From NCBI GenBank assembly GCA_013396915.1, contig VWZL01002789.1:33518-97517 (forward strand): a stretch of 64,000 bases of DNA. Direction: 5' to 3'. Position 1 is the stretch's first letter; each line of letters begins with the position of its first letter. Under the pieces are notes generated by a model. It was not told the DNA's origin. It worked only from the letters and a program-made list of their open reading frames with translations, and did no database searches. The translations under genes and the position numbers were made by a program. Shown here one piece after another: positions 1 to 12,601 of this stretch. The stretch comes from Stercorarius parasiticus (Eukaryota > Chordata > Aves > Charadriiformes > Stercorariidae).

Positions 1-3000
1 TCTGTGTTTGTGTTTTGCTTCTGACAGTGATGCATGGGTTGAAATTTGAGCAAGAAAAAGGGCTGTCTCAGGTGCCTGACAGTCATTGACCCATACTAGG
101 ATTTTGGATAAACGTCTTTACATCCTCTGTAAACTCAGATACTGGTACTTGGAGGCTAAATTTCAAGAGCACAGAAGATGAACTCTGTTCATCTTTGAAA
201 CTCTGATGAGCATCAAAACATCAAACTCTCATTTTGCATGTAAATGTGTTTATGTGTTTGCATGTAAATGTGTTTATGCAAACTTCTTTTTAAAGGAGGA
301 GAATCTTACCTAACGAAAATCTTTGCTACAATATTCTGCTTAATTATTACCAATACAGTAGTATTGATATGCAATAATAAGAAAACATTCTGTATGGATT
401 TCAAATATCTATTCACATCTATTGTGAAAAGAAGATTGCTTTAATTTCTAAACTGCAAATGGCAAAAAGGGTCTACATCTTATTTAAACCACGTATTTTC
501 ATAATTTTAAATTATTTAATTCTGAAAAAAACCTCTACATTTTTTAGATTGTCATCACAGAAATATCAGCACTATTTTTCATACAGTGACAAAATCTACC
601 TTCAATGATTTCTCATTCCTAAAAGTATACACACTTTTTCTTTATCTCTTTTTTACATTTAGAAGCCAATATATTTTTCTGATTACTTAATGTAATAAAA
701 TCCCCATGGGAGTTTTCTGACATGTTGGTTGGAGAAGATACAGCACATAGCAAAGCAACCACTGAACTCAGTATTTCAAAGTAACCATTGAACTCAAAAC
801 AAAATCAAGCAATTTGTTCTTGTTTGTGTTAAATTATTGAGGAAAGAGCACAATTTAGAGATTAAGTCAGAATCAAATAATATGAAAGACTGAATATCAT
901 GATAGCAACTTTATTTCACTGCAACACAAAATCCTGGATGTGTGAAGCAAAGATGTATTTAGATAAGTGAAATATGTGATTTCTGTCTGTCTTATGCCAC
1001 CGTATGTGAAAACAATATCATTTACTCCAAATATGTCACTTTGTGTAGACTGGCCTTCTCCAGACTATGCATGTTAAAATCTGGATCTTGGATAGAGAGT
1101 CCCATCATACAAAATATAACAGTTATTTTTAATTATATGAGAGAAATTAATTGAATTCTGGAACACTTTTTTTCCTGGGAAACACTCTTTTATCCCCAAA
1201 ATCCCAATGCAACCCAACCTGACACAAAACCAAACAAAAAAGGAAAAAAATAAGATCTCAGGTTACTTTACAGGGAAAAAAAATACTTAGGAGTTAATTA
1301 ATAAAGAGTTCTGTTTAAATCTAAAGAAACCATTTACTTTTTTTCCTCTGTGAATTCCCACAGTATTTTCAATTATATTGAGATTTTTAAAATTTATTTC
1401 CTGTCTCTAATACTATGTAGTACTACTTTCCTAACAGTAAAGCAATCACTATCTTTCACCCTGCAGTTGGCTGCATTTCATTTCTGTATGAAGTAAACAC
1501 TAAAAATTATTATTTCTGAAGTAATTGTAGATAGTAAGTTCTTTAGAAATATAAAAGCTTCTCACAAAGTTAATCTTTGTATGTACCACTTATGGGTTGT
1601 TTTCTGCTTGAGTGGCTAGGAGCACAGTGAAAGCACATGTACATTTGCTAATAGCTGCAAGTGTCCTCTTACAAAAAAAATATATAAGCACCAATGTACG
1701 ATGGGGCAATTTTGGAAAAGCAAATATCTACTTTTGCAAACTACTTTTCTGTGTGGTTGTTTCTAGATTATAATTGTTCACTGTTCAAATGAAGATCAAA
1801 GTTCCTAGAAAACAAATGTAACTTTTTAGGATATGGGCACAAACAGTTCTATATTTAAGAGTGGCAGACTCAGAAATTATGTTCACTAACGCTTAGAAGT
1901 GTGTTCTTTGTGGCCCTATTAATTTAGTTTGAAAAATGTAGACTCTTATCTCTAACATAATTGATTTTTTTTTTTATCAACTGCTCTCAGGAAAGCAGCT
2001 TGACCTGCATCTTTGCAGGGTCAGTGATTTTTGAACTTAGCGATTCAATAAAGATTATGGAGTAGGAATGTATAACAGCAGTACTCACCTAAGATTTACT
2101 CTCTGACGCTGTTAGTGGGAAAAAGGATTAAACATATTTGCATTAAAGGGATTTTTCAGGAAGATCAATGTCAAATAACTTTATTAATTTTTTCCTGATC
2201 TATTATTCATTCTGCAGTCTATATTTTCAAGTTGTTTTAAACATGAAAGTGAAATTTCATTGTCTGTTCTCCCTACAGCACGCTATAGAAGTTGTCTGTA
2301 TCTACCAAAATAAGCAGTCAGGCTTTATTTGTAAAAATATAACAAATGTTATTAAGAACAGCAAAGATATTCTAAGCAGAGATATTTTCAAAATTCCAAG
2401 AAGGGCTGGTAAAAGCAGGTGATTGTTTTCTGCTATTGACGTCTCTTGTAAGGAATAAAGTGTTGACACTTCTATCATGAAAATGCTGTTACGGTATGTC
2501 TGTCAGCTTAATGGTACCCCAGAGCTGCATTGTTGGATTTCATTACGTATTACAGTAAATAACATTTACTGTGAAAAAGTGAAAAATGAATTTCAGTGGA
2601 GCAGTTATCTTCCACTTAGCAATCAGTATATTGAAGAAAGATTCTGCAGGGAAGATAAGATTTATTTCATGTACTGGAATAGAGCTAAATAATCCATGCA
2701 TGAAAACAGAAATGGAACTAAAAGTTAAAGATTTACTGTATTGTTTATAGCAATGGTATGATTAAAGAAATATAGTGTTTCATATGGGAAGTTAGAGCTG
2801 TTTAGGTCTATGTCAGGACTAATTTAAGACAGCAAGTTACAAAACTTATAATTCTTTCCTGCATATTCTGAATGTACTTGAACTTGGTAGCTCCACTGCA
2901 CATTAACTACTTCTATACATGAAGACTTTGGCAATGTTTGGCATCTTAGACATTTGAAATAAATCCATTTTTTATAGATCACTCACACCAGTCATAAGTA

Positions 3001-3886
3001 AAATAGGTACATCAACTAACATACACCAATAATCACCATAACCTGACATTTTCAGATGATAAAGACTGCCACAAACAGGTGACCTTGAATGCACTACCAC
3101 ACATCATGCTATATTGCTTCAGGAGGCAAGCCAAGGGACATGCTCAATGTAGTGATGACTCTTGTTTGACATCCAGTAAATCCTCACAGGTACATTCCTT
3201 TATTATCTTTGCCACTAAAATCTTGACAAATAAAAGTGTCTGCTTGCATTCCTGTAGTTAATTGGAAACTTTCAGGTTTATTCTCTTCCTTTCAAGATGT
3301 TTTCCTGTAATCTCAACATATCCTCATGTCAGTGATGAGAGGGATCTTTCTTATTGTCCTTTCTTTTGGTACTGTTATTCTAAGGAAACTGTAATGAGAG
3401 GGTCGTTGTCAAGACTGTTGCTGAAGATGTCACTAGGGAAACATTACTATTGCTTCTGCTTTGGTATGTTCTTTGCAGAGGAAGGAAACTGCCATTAGAA
3501 CTTCTAGAGATAACCTTGGATTCATGTGTCAAGAGTTTTCTATTGCTACTGCTAGGTCTATCTGTAAGTTTGCTTTCTGGAAGCTGTTGCCTAAAAGGGG
3601 ATTTGAACTGGAATATATGAATTATTTGGGACATCAAATCAATCTCAAGCAGCTTGATTTAGAACTAGACAAGCAGGGTAAACACTTACTGTTAATTCTT
3701 AGATGATGATGTTCTTGCATGTCCTCCTTTTCTGTTGGGAAGGATCAACAATTAATCAGTTTATCCTTAAAAATATTTTTAAAACACTTGATCCTTGGCC
3801 ATTTATAGCAAGGTTGAGCTGTGTCTCCAGTCCTACAGCACTAATAATTATCAAAAAAAAAACGACAAAGAAGGCAAGAAAGAAAA
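1..3886. other. Unique AT-rich non-coding DNA
   Basis: No gene is visible here. The short open frames are AT-rich, lack recognisable domains and look like chance. A perfect 22-bp tandem pair lies at 233-278. The segment 3040-3700 is a little richer in open frames but gives no coherent protein. An A-rich run at about 3850-3888 leads straight into the 3' tail of the CR1 that follows. Confidence 0.6.
233..278. repeat. Tandem 22-bp duplication with octamer-like core
   Basis: Two perfect 22-bp copies lie at 233-254 and 257-278, separated by 2 bp. Each contains TTTGCATGTAAAT, which resembles paired POU/octamer half-sites. The repeat itself is seen directly; any regulatory role is inference. Confidence 0.75.
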
Positions 3887-4594
3887 AATCATAGGATCAT
3901 AGCATAGTTTGGGTTGGAAGGGACGTTTAAAGGTCATCTAGTCCAACCCTCCTGCAATGAGCATGGACACCTTCAACTAGATTAGGTTGCTCAGAGGCCC
4001 ATCCAACCTGACCTTGAATGTTTTCAGGGATGGGACATCTACCACCACTCTGAGAAACCATGATCCTTTGTCCTAATAAAAAAGTTTATTAGGCCCTAAT
4101 AAAAAAGTTTATCCCCATCTTTCTTAAAAGCCCCCTTTAAGTACTGAAAGGTGCAATAAGGTCTCCCTGGAGCTTTATCCAAGCTGCATAATCCCAACTC
4201 TCTCAGCCGGTCCTGCCGGGAGAGGTGCTCCAGCCCTCTGATCACCTTTTTTGGCCCTCCTGTGGAACTGCTCCAACAGGTCAATGTCTTCCCTGTGCTG
4301 AGGGCTCCAGAGCTGGACGCAGCACTCTAGGTGGGGTCTCACCAGAGCAGGGTAGAGGGGCAGAATCACCTCCCTCAACCTGCTGGCCATGCTTCTTTTG
4401 ATACACCCCAGGATACTGTTGGCTTTCTGGGCTGCAAGTGCACATTGCTGGCTCACATCCAGCTTTTCGTTCACCAGTAGCCCCAAGTCCTTCTCAGCAG
4501 AGCTGCTCTCAATCCCTTCATCCCCCAGCCTGTGTTGATACTGGCGGTTGCTCCAGCCCACATGCAGGACCCAAGAAGTTGACCTTGTTGAACC

Positions 4595-4981
4595 TCATGA
4601 TGTACACATGGGCCCACTTCTCAAGACTGTCAGGTCCCTCTGGATGTCAACTGCACCACTCAGCTTGGTGTCATTTGCAAACTTGCTGAGGGTGCACTTG
4701 ATCCCATTGTGTATTTCACTGATGAAGGTATTAAATAGTACTGGTCCCAATATAGACCCCTGAGGGACACCATGTGTCATTGATCTCCATCCGGACATTG
4801 AGCCATTGACTACTACTGTCTGGATGTGACCATACAGCCACTGAACAGCCCACCCACCAAATTCATATCTCTCCAGTTTAGAGAGAAAGATTTTGTGGGG
4901 AATCTTGCAGAAGTTCAGATAGGCGGTATCCATAGCTCTTCCCTTGTCCGCTGATGTAGTCAATCCATCATAGAAGACCAC
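4595..4981 (-). pseudogene. CR1 ORF2 reverse transcriptase remnant
   Basis: A 128-codon open stretch keeps RT fingers and palm features: [16 protein letters not shown], the conserved [15 protein letters not shown] block and [12 protein letters not shown]. Two changes should abolish catalysis. The FADD box reads FAND, so the first of the paired aspartates is lost. The upstream LDFSKAFDTVPH-type box has collapsed to LNFCKIPHK, which removes the other metal-binding aspartate. The flanking thumb (4175-4561, with [20 protein letters not shown]) is in another frame. Comparison is to remembered CR1 patterns, not an alignment. Confidence 0.88.
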
Positions 4982-5965
4982 TAGGTTGGTCAGGCAAGAC
5001 TTGACCTTGGTGAAGCCATGCTGGCTTTCTCAAATCACCTCCTTGTCCTCCAAGTGCCTCAGTATAACTTCTAGGAAAATCTGTTCCATGACTTTTCCAG
5101 GCACAGAGGTGAGGCTGACAGGTCAGTAGTTCCCAGGGCCTTCCTTTGTACCCTTTTTAAAAATGGGTGCAATGTTTCCCTTTTTCTATTCACGAGGGAA
5201 TTCACTGGACTGCCATGACTTTTCAAAAATGGTGGAGAGTGGCTTGGCAACTACATCAGTCAGTTCTTTCTGGGATGCATCTCATTGTGCCCCATAGACT
5301 TATATATCTTCAGGTTCCTCAAGTTGTCTCGAACCTGATCCTCTCTTAGAGTGGGAGGGACTTTGCTTCCCCAGTCCCTGCCTTGTGGTTCCTGTACTCA
5401 AGAGGTGTGGGGAGAGAGGCTGCCAGTGAAGACTGCAGCAAAAAAGTTGTTGAGTACCTCAGCCTTCTTCTGTCTTTTGTTACCAGTTTGCCAGTCTTGC
5501 TCATCAGAAGGTCTACACTTTCTTTGACCTTCCTTTTCTGTGTGACATACCTGTAGAAGCCCTTCTTATTATCCTTTGCATCCTGTGCCATGTTCAGCTT
5601 CAGCTGCGCCTTGGCCTTTCTGACCCCATCTCTACACAACTGGGCAGTGCCCCTGTACTCTTCTCAGGAGACCTGTTCCTGCTTCCACTGCCTATGCGTT
5701 TCCTTCTTGCCCTTCAGTTTGACCAGCAGGTCTCGACTCAGCCATGCTGGTTTCTTGCCTTCCTTTCCTGTCTTATTGCTCCTGGGGATCGAAAACTCTC
5801 ACGCTCTGTGGAAAGCATCCTTAAAAGTCTTCCAGCTCTGTTCTTGTCCGTTGTCCCTGAGGGCCATTTCCCAGGGGGTCCTGTTGACTAACTCCTTGAA
5901 GAGCTGCAAGTTTGCTTTCCTAAAATTCAGGGTCCTGGCTTTACTTTTCATCTGACCCGTGTCCC

Positions 5966-6480
5966 TCAGGACTGCAAACTCCACCAGTGCATGATCACTG
6001 CAGCCCAGGCTGCCTCCAATCTTGACGTTACCAATGGGTCAATTGTGTTGATGACCATCAGGTCCAGTATCCCATCCCCTCTGGTAGGGCTCCCTATTAC
6101 CTGCCTTAAGAAGTTATCCTCAATACATTCCAGGAGTCTCCGGGATTGCCTACGGCTTGCCATGCTACTTTTCCATCAGGTATCGGAGTGTTTGAAGTCC
6201 CCCAGGAAGACGAGAGCCTTTGAGTGTGATGCCTCCTGTAGCTGGAGTAAGAACGCTTCGTCAATGGGCTCCTCCTGATCAGACGGCCTGTAGTAGACAC
6301 CAACCACAAGGTTCCCTGTGGTGCCTTGGTCTCTAATTCCTACCCATAAGCTTTCAGCCTGCTTGTGGTTATTCTTCAGAGACAGCTTTTCACATTCCAT
6401 CCATTTCTTGATGTAGAGGGCAATATCTCCGCCCCTCCTTCCTCACTTGTCCCTTCTGAACAGCCTATAGTCATCGATAG
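5966..6480 (-). pseudogene. CR1 ORF2 endonuclease remnant
   Basis: The minus strand encodes pieces of an apurinic/apyrimidinic-type endonuclease, which in intact CR1 nicks target DNA to prime reverse transcription. Recognisable parts are LFRRDK near 6440-6470, a stretch beginning VGVYYRPSDQEEP, and VFLGDFKHSDT, where GDF is the usual catalytic motif. The reading then continues in another frame through ASRRQSRRLLECIEDNF and ends near SDH-like sequence, which is degraded. At least one frameshift near 6165-6180 separates the two halves. The N-terminal third is missing because the insertion is 5' truncated. Confidence 0.85.
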
Positions 6481-8414
6481 CCTCTGTTTCTCCTATCAGA
6501 GTAAGTTACTCTTTTTCTTCCTTTCAACTTCTGAAACACACACAGAAAATTCAGGGTTATTTCCTGCAATATTTCTGAGCTTTAAGGAAACATGTTCCCT
6601 ATATCTTTACTCCTCCCTCTTTTTCACAATCATTATAGAATTTACTCTTGAGAGTATGATACACATAGAATTGGACGATTAATTCAAGTCATCATTCACT
6701 GGATGAAATAAAAGTAGTAAATTATTTCTACATGCTTTTGAATAATTGAAAAATATTTTCCTTATTTTTTGTTCCACACTGTGCTTTAGGTTTAATAGAC
6801 AATTTTAATTTAAAATAGAATGTCTAGTTTAGTTTTCTATGTTTGTTTTTTGACTCAAAAAAAATTACTGTCTTCTGTGGATTAAAAAGCTAATCATATC
6901 AAAGTAAAATTTAAAAAAAAAATAAGAAGTTTTGTTGAAATTAATATTTTACTTTTGAGACTCTTGGCAAAATAGGTAGAGATTAGCATGTTATTATCAG
7001 TAGGTAAAAATCATCTGGAAAATTTAATTAATTTGTGATCCAAAATCTTATGGTTTAATAATTTCTTCAGATATTGTCATGTCAGGAATTTTGACTAAGC
7101 GAGAAATATATTATAAAAAAAAAAATCCTCTGAACTCAGTGCTATCTTATAAGAGTATTCTCTTTGTTTTATAGTATTGGCATTAGATTGTTTACAACAT
7201 ATGAAAAATTATGAATGAAAAATTAATTTTTATCTCAGGATCTGTGAATACTGTATATTTAGAATTATGCATATTGACTAAGCTTTTCCACTTTGAATAC
7301 ACAAGTTTTGGTCCACATTTGTGGACTTATCTTGGACAATCAGTGTTTATTGAAGAGAACAAAGGAAGCTGTACCATCTTCTCCTGCATGCATTTATGAA
7401 AAGTTCAGATGGGTTCTGCTGCAGCTCCTGAGTCAGTAACAGAAGCAACAGACTAGTTTCCCAGATATTGAGCACTTTAGCAATAACATGTTATTCTGGT
7501 CAAATCATTGCTGGACCTGTCATAGAGATATAAAATTGAATGACACAGAGCAACTACACTGTATTGAGTTTCCTCTGTACCAGAAGATATCCCTGAGGAG
7601 GATGCTGGTGAAGCTGGACTTTCTGTAAAGGAAAATTTATTCTGAAAGGGCGTATATAAAGATGACAGAAAGCTAAGGAGGCAAAAGCTTTTGGGTAAGT
7701 AGACTGAACAGTAGAAATCTTATAGGAAAGACTAATTTTTCTTTCACACAAAATCAGTTGATTAATAGTCCTTGTTTTGATTGTTCAGAATATCACATTG
7801 CATCTTCTTCTACTGATGAGAATAATGTCTAATTTTTTGAAAATAGAATGATACTTTTCGCACTTTTATATTTTTGCTTTAGTATTCCCATAAACATTTA
7901 CAATTTATATGTTAGCATCTGTTGCTTATTATCTTGGGCTTCCCTCAAATATCTTCTTTTTTTTTGTAAAAAGTTTGTTTAACATTAAAACACCGAAGTC
8001 CTTCACTTTTTTTTATTTGCTGTGAAAATTCTGATCACAATACAGCTAGTACCTTTTTGGTGCTAATAGGACTGTCTTCATAGTATAGTACAAAAAAAAC
8101 CAAACCAAAACAAAACACGAAAACAAAACAAAAAAAACCCAGCAAAAAACCTGAAAACAAAGAAATCTAATTGTGCTAACACATAACTTTGATCTTCATT
8201 CCCCCTTTTCAAGTCAATTAGGGAACTGGGTTGATTGTAGTGGTAATACTTAAGTAAAGGGCAGAAATTGTGTTGTACAGAAGGTAAAAAAGTTTTTGTT
8301 TTAGACAATAGTGCCCTTGTGATTTTAAAAAGCAGATTCTGACTACATACATTTAACTGCAATAACTGCGAAAATCAAATTTATTTCTAAAAAGAAGGCA
8401 TTACAGCAAGCCTT

Positions 8415-8463
8415 AACAGGAAGACATACTCACAGGAATGTCTTCCTCAACAGGAAGACATAC
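8415..8463. repeat. Hairpin flanked by 15-bp direct repeat
   Basis: AACAGGAAGACATAC occurs at 8415-8429 and again at 8449-8463. Within it AGGAAGACAT (8418-8427) pairs perfectly with ATGTCTTCCT (8438-8447) across a 10-nt loop. This is seen directly; no function is known. Confidence 0.7.
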
Positions 8464-11400
8464 GTTTAAAATAGGATTGATGGATTAATCCACATTTTCC
8501 ATTAGATAAAATGTTCATAAAAGTCCATGGGAGTTTCATCAAGACAAGGACTGCTGAATTCACTAGTTCTTACCTTATCTCAATAGTACAGTGAGAGCAT
8601 TATGTAGAACACATTCTGTAGATTTTTCCTGGGAGTCCTATGAAGATTTCTTTGGCTTAGTTCCCCAAAAACCTAGCCACGTATCAAATGCCAAGAATTT
8701 GTTGGCTCTGCTCCCAGTTATCAGTTTCAGACATTTGGCTAACCTCTTTGACTAACACAAAGCTTAGACACTGCTTTCCCACATGTTTTCATCTGGAAGG
8801 CAGCCCACACAGATGATGGCAGACTGAGCAACTGAGCATGGTTGTAGGAATCACTGAAATGTGGCATAGTCTTCTCCAAGGATTCTCTGACAGAGAAGCA
8901 TGCAGATGGATATTTCTTCCTTTGTTTAATATGTACTCTGCATCTTCCTTGCTTATCTAATTTTGGGACATGACAAGAAGTCATTTCACAGAATTTTTTC
9001 AAACAGAATTTTCCTTGAAAGTTTCAGATTTTGGTTTTCCGTCTTGTCCAGTAAATTATCCAACACCCAGCACAGTTGAATAACAAGATTTATTTAAACA
9101 ACTATCTAATTCTCAAGAGGAATTACAGTACGTAAAGTTATTCTGCATCAGATATATCTGCTACATAGAAAGAATGTTGTTGTCTCCAAGATAGTCAACT
9201 AGAATAACAAAAATATTTTGGTAAAAAGAGAAATCCTAGACTCTTCAATTTCATCGTTTTGTAAGTGAAAGGCTGGTTCTAACTTTTTGGCTTCCAAAGA
9301 CTACATTTCAAACTTAAGCTATATATGCATAATTTTCAAAATTACTAAATTGTTTAAATATAAATCTTTTGAAGAGCTTACATTGAAATGGTTCATTTAA
9401 GCCTTACCCAAAATCTGATTTTTTGTTTGCAAACTATTAGTGGAAATTCCGATTTTCGTCACAACTTGGGAAAAAGTGTCCTGCTCAGTCAGAGTACTGT
9501 GATGACATTGAATGTAATCATAGGCAGCTCTTCTTGATGAGAAGATATGATATGTTTTTCATTTATAAATGAGTACTTTAATTTAGTTATTTCAACTCAA
9601 TCTCCTTCGCTCACAATGTAAATAGAATGTTTTCCAGGCCATTCAAGTCTAATTTGGGGTTTTAGGCGCATACTTGTTTCCAGCATCTCTTCCAAGACTG
9701 AAAGCCAAGTACAACATCTCAAGATGAATGATGTCCCAGGCGTCAACTTTGTTGGCCCTTATTTTCCCTCCCCCATTTTTTTCCCAGTGAAAGAAAGTTG
9801 TTACACTGCATACTAAGCAAGCTATGGCTTTACTATTTTAAGACCACATACACAACATTCTATGGTAGCCAAGATTCATTTAAATTCTAATTCCACCTTC
9901 TTGGACCAGCTCCTCCTCCTTTTTTCCTTTCCCTTACCTCCTTGTTAGTCACTCCTACATTTTTCTGTTTTTACTTTCTTTGAATTCATGCCCCAGGCCA
10001 TTCTGACGCCTTTCTTCTTCTAACAGTGTTACTGTTACAGAGGCATTACACTTGAGGGCTCTTAACTTTCTAGAGATTCATGTGTATACACTTTTTTTTT
10101 CATTCAAAAATGTCTGGGTTATAAAAGACAGTTCAAGTTTTGCTGTAGCATGTTGTTGTACTGCTTCCATATTTTTTAGAAAAAGAGTGTACTGTTTTGT
10201 CTATTTAAGAACAGAGAAATTAGGCTTTTATTTTTTAAAAAATTGAAATCCTAATCAGATCGAGAATTTTAATGACTATTCAGTTCACTTGCAGACTTCA
10301 GAAGAGAAGCAGGAGATTAAAAACATATTTACATATGAAACTGATTCATTTCAAAATCAGCCAAAACTGATTTGAATCAGTAAAGCACATCATAATTCTA
10401 ACCAAGAAAATGCTCTTCATATAAATAGCAATAAATTTCCATAGATTGCAGTAGCTCTCAGTGAAGAGGAGATATTCCAATACAAGTAATAAATAATCTT
10501 GGTCATGGTATACAGGATTTTTTTTTTTTCCTAAGGTCAATACCTAATTTATTAAAACAAAATGGCAAACCTAGTGGACTCTGAACTTTTTTTTGCTACA
10601 CAATGTGATGGACACCACTGATGAGAATGAAATTAAGTATCAGGAAAGATCTATGAAAAAAGGGAAATTCATGTCCAGAGGCAAACTCCTTACTTTGTTC
10701 TTGTATATTTTATTATACCGAGCCCAAAACCCAAATCACTAGTGCAATTTGGATCAAAATTTGTCCTTTACAGATCAAGAGAGCCCACTGAGCTAATGCT
10801 ATTTGTTATGGCTGACTATGCTGGGAAAAGTCAATGGCATTCCATTCCTCAGATATCCAAGAAGGCTATGGGAAATAGAAATGAAATATGAGTGTCCTAA
10901 ACAGTCTGTGATTGCATGACTGGGTGGAATAAAACTCTCCTCTTCCTGGAGTGAAATTTGTCAGTTAGATACTTTTCATTCATAGCAATGTGAATTAGTG
11001 GCAAAGATAAAGTTATTTCCCTATAGAGACTGGCTGGCATACTACTTTGCTACAATTACTAAACATAATACTAGTTTTCTAAATCTTCCCATCTGCTTCT
11101 TTTGACCCTCCTTATTAATTGTTTACCTGTTTGGGAGAAAAATATCCTTTCCCTAACCCAGTATATTATCGTCTTTTCCCAGCAGTGAGTTTTTCTTATA
11201 GATCACAAGCTTATAGAATGGTAGCGTTCAAAAAATGTTTAAGAAAAAATTTCAACTGTGTCTCCTAAGAGAGACATGGATCTTCTTGAGGCTGAAAACT
11301 GCAAAATCAGTTTTTGTTGTCAGAGTTTAACTTTTATTCCCCCCATTGATTTTATTGTTGGGCGCAAGTATTGTACTGACAGCCATTACTACTGAATCTC

Positions 11401-12029
11401 CTACTTGTTCTTGCATCAGCTTTGTATATCACCAAGAGCGATCAATTCTCCTTGCAGCCTTACCCATGTATCAGCCACTTCAGACTCCTCAGACATTTTA
11501 TCTTTGACTGACATTTAATAATTTAGCTAAAAATGTTGCTGGTGGAACAATACTAATCACATAATGAATATGATTCTGTACTTGCACTCTGTGGTCATTT
11601 AGAGTTTTCTGGAGTTATCACAAAACAATTACTCAGCTATTAACATATTTCAAATCTGTAGTGCTTTGACTTACAGACTTGTTTATGCTCAGTCTTTTCC
11701 AGCCCATAACCTATAGCCACACTTCTAGAGTGTAGGGTTATCTTTGAATTGTGTTCCTTTACATCATAACACTGTTCCACAGAGCACTCATCTAGCAGTA
11801 CACGAGAGCACCTAAACTAGTTTGTAGAAAGGGGGCATAGATGGGTGCGTGCATAGATGTCAGCTGCAGCTGTCATTTGTTTAGGAAAGCATAAAATTTT
11901 ACAAGAGTATGTTCAAATACATTCTGTGAGGAAAAAATCTCAGAAGATGCTAAGTAACCTCTTTATGGATTTTAAGGCATCCTGTCTCCTATCATAGAAG
12001 TACATAATATGGAATCTTTATGCAGAATC

Positions 12030-12054
12030 TTAATATGAATAATATTCATATTAA
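12030..12054. repeat. AT-rich palindrome, 12-bp arms
   Basis: TTAATATGAATA (12030-12041) and TATTCATATTAA (12043-12054) are perfect reverse complements around one A. The palindrome ends about 7 bp before the 5' break of the next CR1, so it may mark the integration site. Confidence 0.75.
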
Positions 12055-12060
12055 TATGTG

Positions 12061-12601
12061 CCTCAGTGGCCAAGAAGGCCAGTGGCATCCTGGGGTGCAT
12101 CAAGAAGAGTGTGCCCAGCAGGTCGAGGGAGGTCATCCTCCCCCTCTACTCTGCCTTGGTGAGGCCGCACCTGGAGTACTGTGTCCAGTTCTGGGCTCCC
12201 TGGTTCAAGAAGGAGAGGGAACTGCTGGAAAGAGTGCAGCAAAGGGCTACAAAGATGATTAAGGGACTGGAGCACCTCTCTTATGAAGAAAGGCTGAAGG
12301 ATTTGGGTCTCTTCAGTCTGGAAAAAAGATGGCTGAGGGGGGACCTTACCAACATAGGAAATTCGGCCTAAACCTGAGAAGGAACTTCTTTACTTTGAGG
12401 GTGGCAGAGCACCAGAACAGGCTGCCCAGAGAGGTGGTGGAGTCTCTGTCTCTGCAGACATTCAAAACCCTCCTGGACGTGCTCCTGTGCAACCTGCTCT
12501 AAGATGACCCTGCGCTGGCAGGGGGGTTGGATTAGATGATCTCCAGAGGTCCCTTCCAACCCTATGATTCTATGATTCTATGATGATTCTATGATTCTAT
12601 G
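12061..12601 (+). mobile_element. CR1 LINE 3' fragment, with internal deletion
   Basis: This plus-strand CR1 begins in the C-terminal part of ORF2. The frame starting at 12066 reads [20 protein letters not shown], then [20 protein letters not shown] and [20 protein letters not shown], which are hallmarks of the CR1 ORF2 C-terminus. The region after 12345 jumps directly to the sequence encoding the RRNFFTLRVAEHQNRLPREVV-type block. Compared with the sister copy at 21241-21752 about 90-95 bp are missing here. The 3' end is canonical (GGTTGGATTAGATGATC and CCCTTCCAACCC) and finishes in several ATTCTATG units. It belongs to the same subfamily as the copies ending at 21752 and 58782. Confidence 0.93.

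Larger units (their letters stand above)
3887..6480 (-). mobile_element. CR1 LINE, 5'-truncated, 2.6 kb
   Basis: Read on the minus strand this is a CR1 non-LTR retrotransposon covering most of ORF2 to the 3' terminus. The 3' end at 3887-3960 has the CR1 signature (TTGGACTAGATGACCTTTAAACG, then CCCTTCCAACCCAAACTATG, then the GATCCTATGAT-type tail). Going upstream, the thumb and C-terminal region lies at 4096-4561, the reverse transcriptase at 4595-4981, the linker at about 5346-5984 and the endonuclease at about 5966-6480. The 5' break is inside the endonuclease domain, near the residues that precede FRRD. Every domain is in a different frame from its neighbour, so the element is dead. No target-site duplication is seen, as usual for CR1. 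Confidence 0.93.
6481..12060. other. Unique AT-rich non-coding DNA
   Basis: No gene or clear mobile element is visible in this stretch. It holds an A-rich low-complexity run at 8090-8160 (CAAAA-type), a small hairpin with a direct repeat at 8415-8463, and a palindrome at 12030-12054. Open frames up to 94 codons have no recognisable features. Confidence 0.6.

Noticed and set aside
3840..3890. A-rich run considered as the poly-A tail of a processed pseudogene
   Set aside because: No gene-like sequence lies upstream; it directly precedes the 3' end of a minus-strand CR1 and is probably target DNA.
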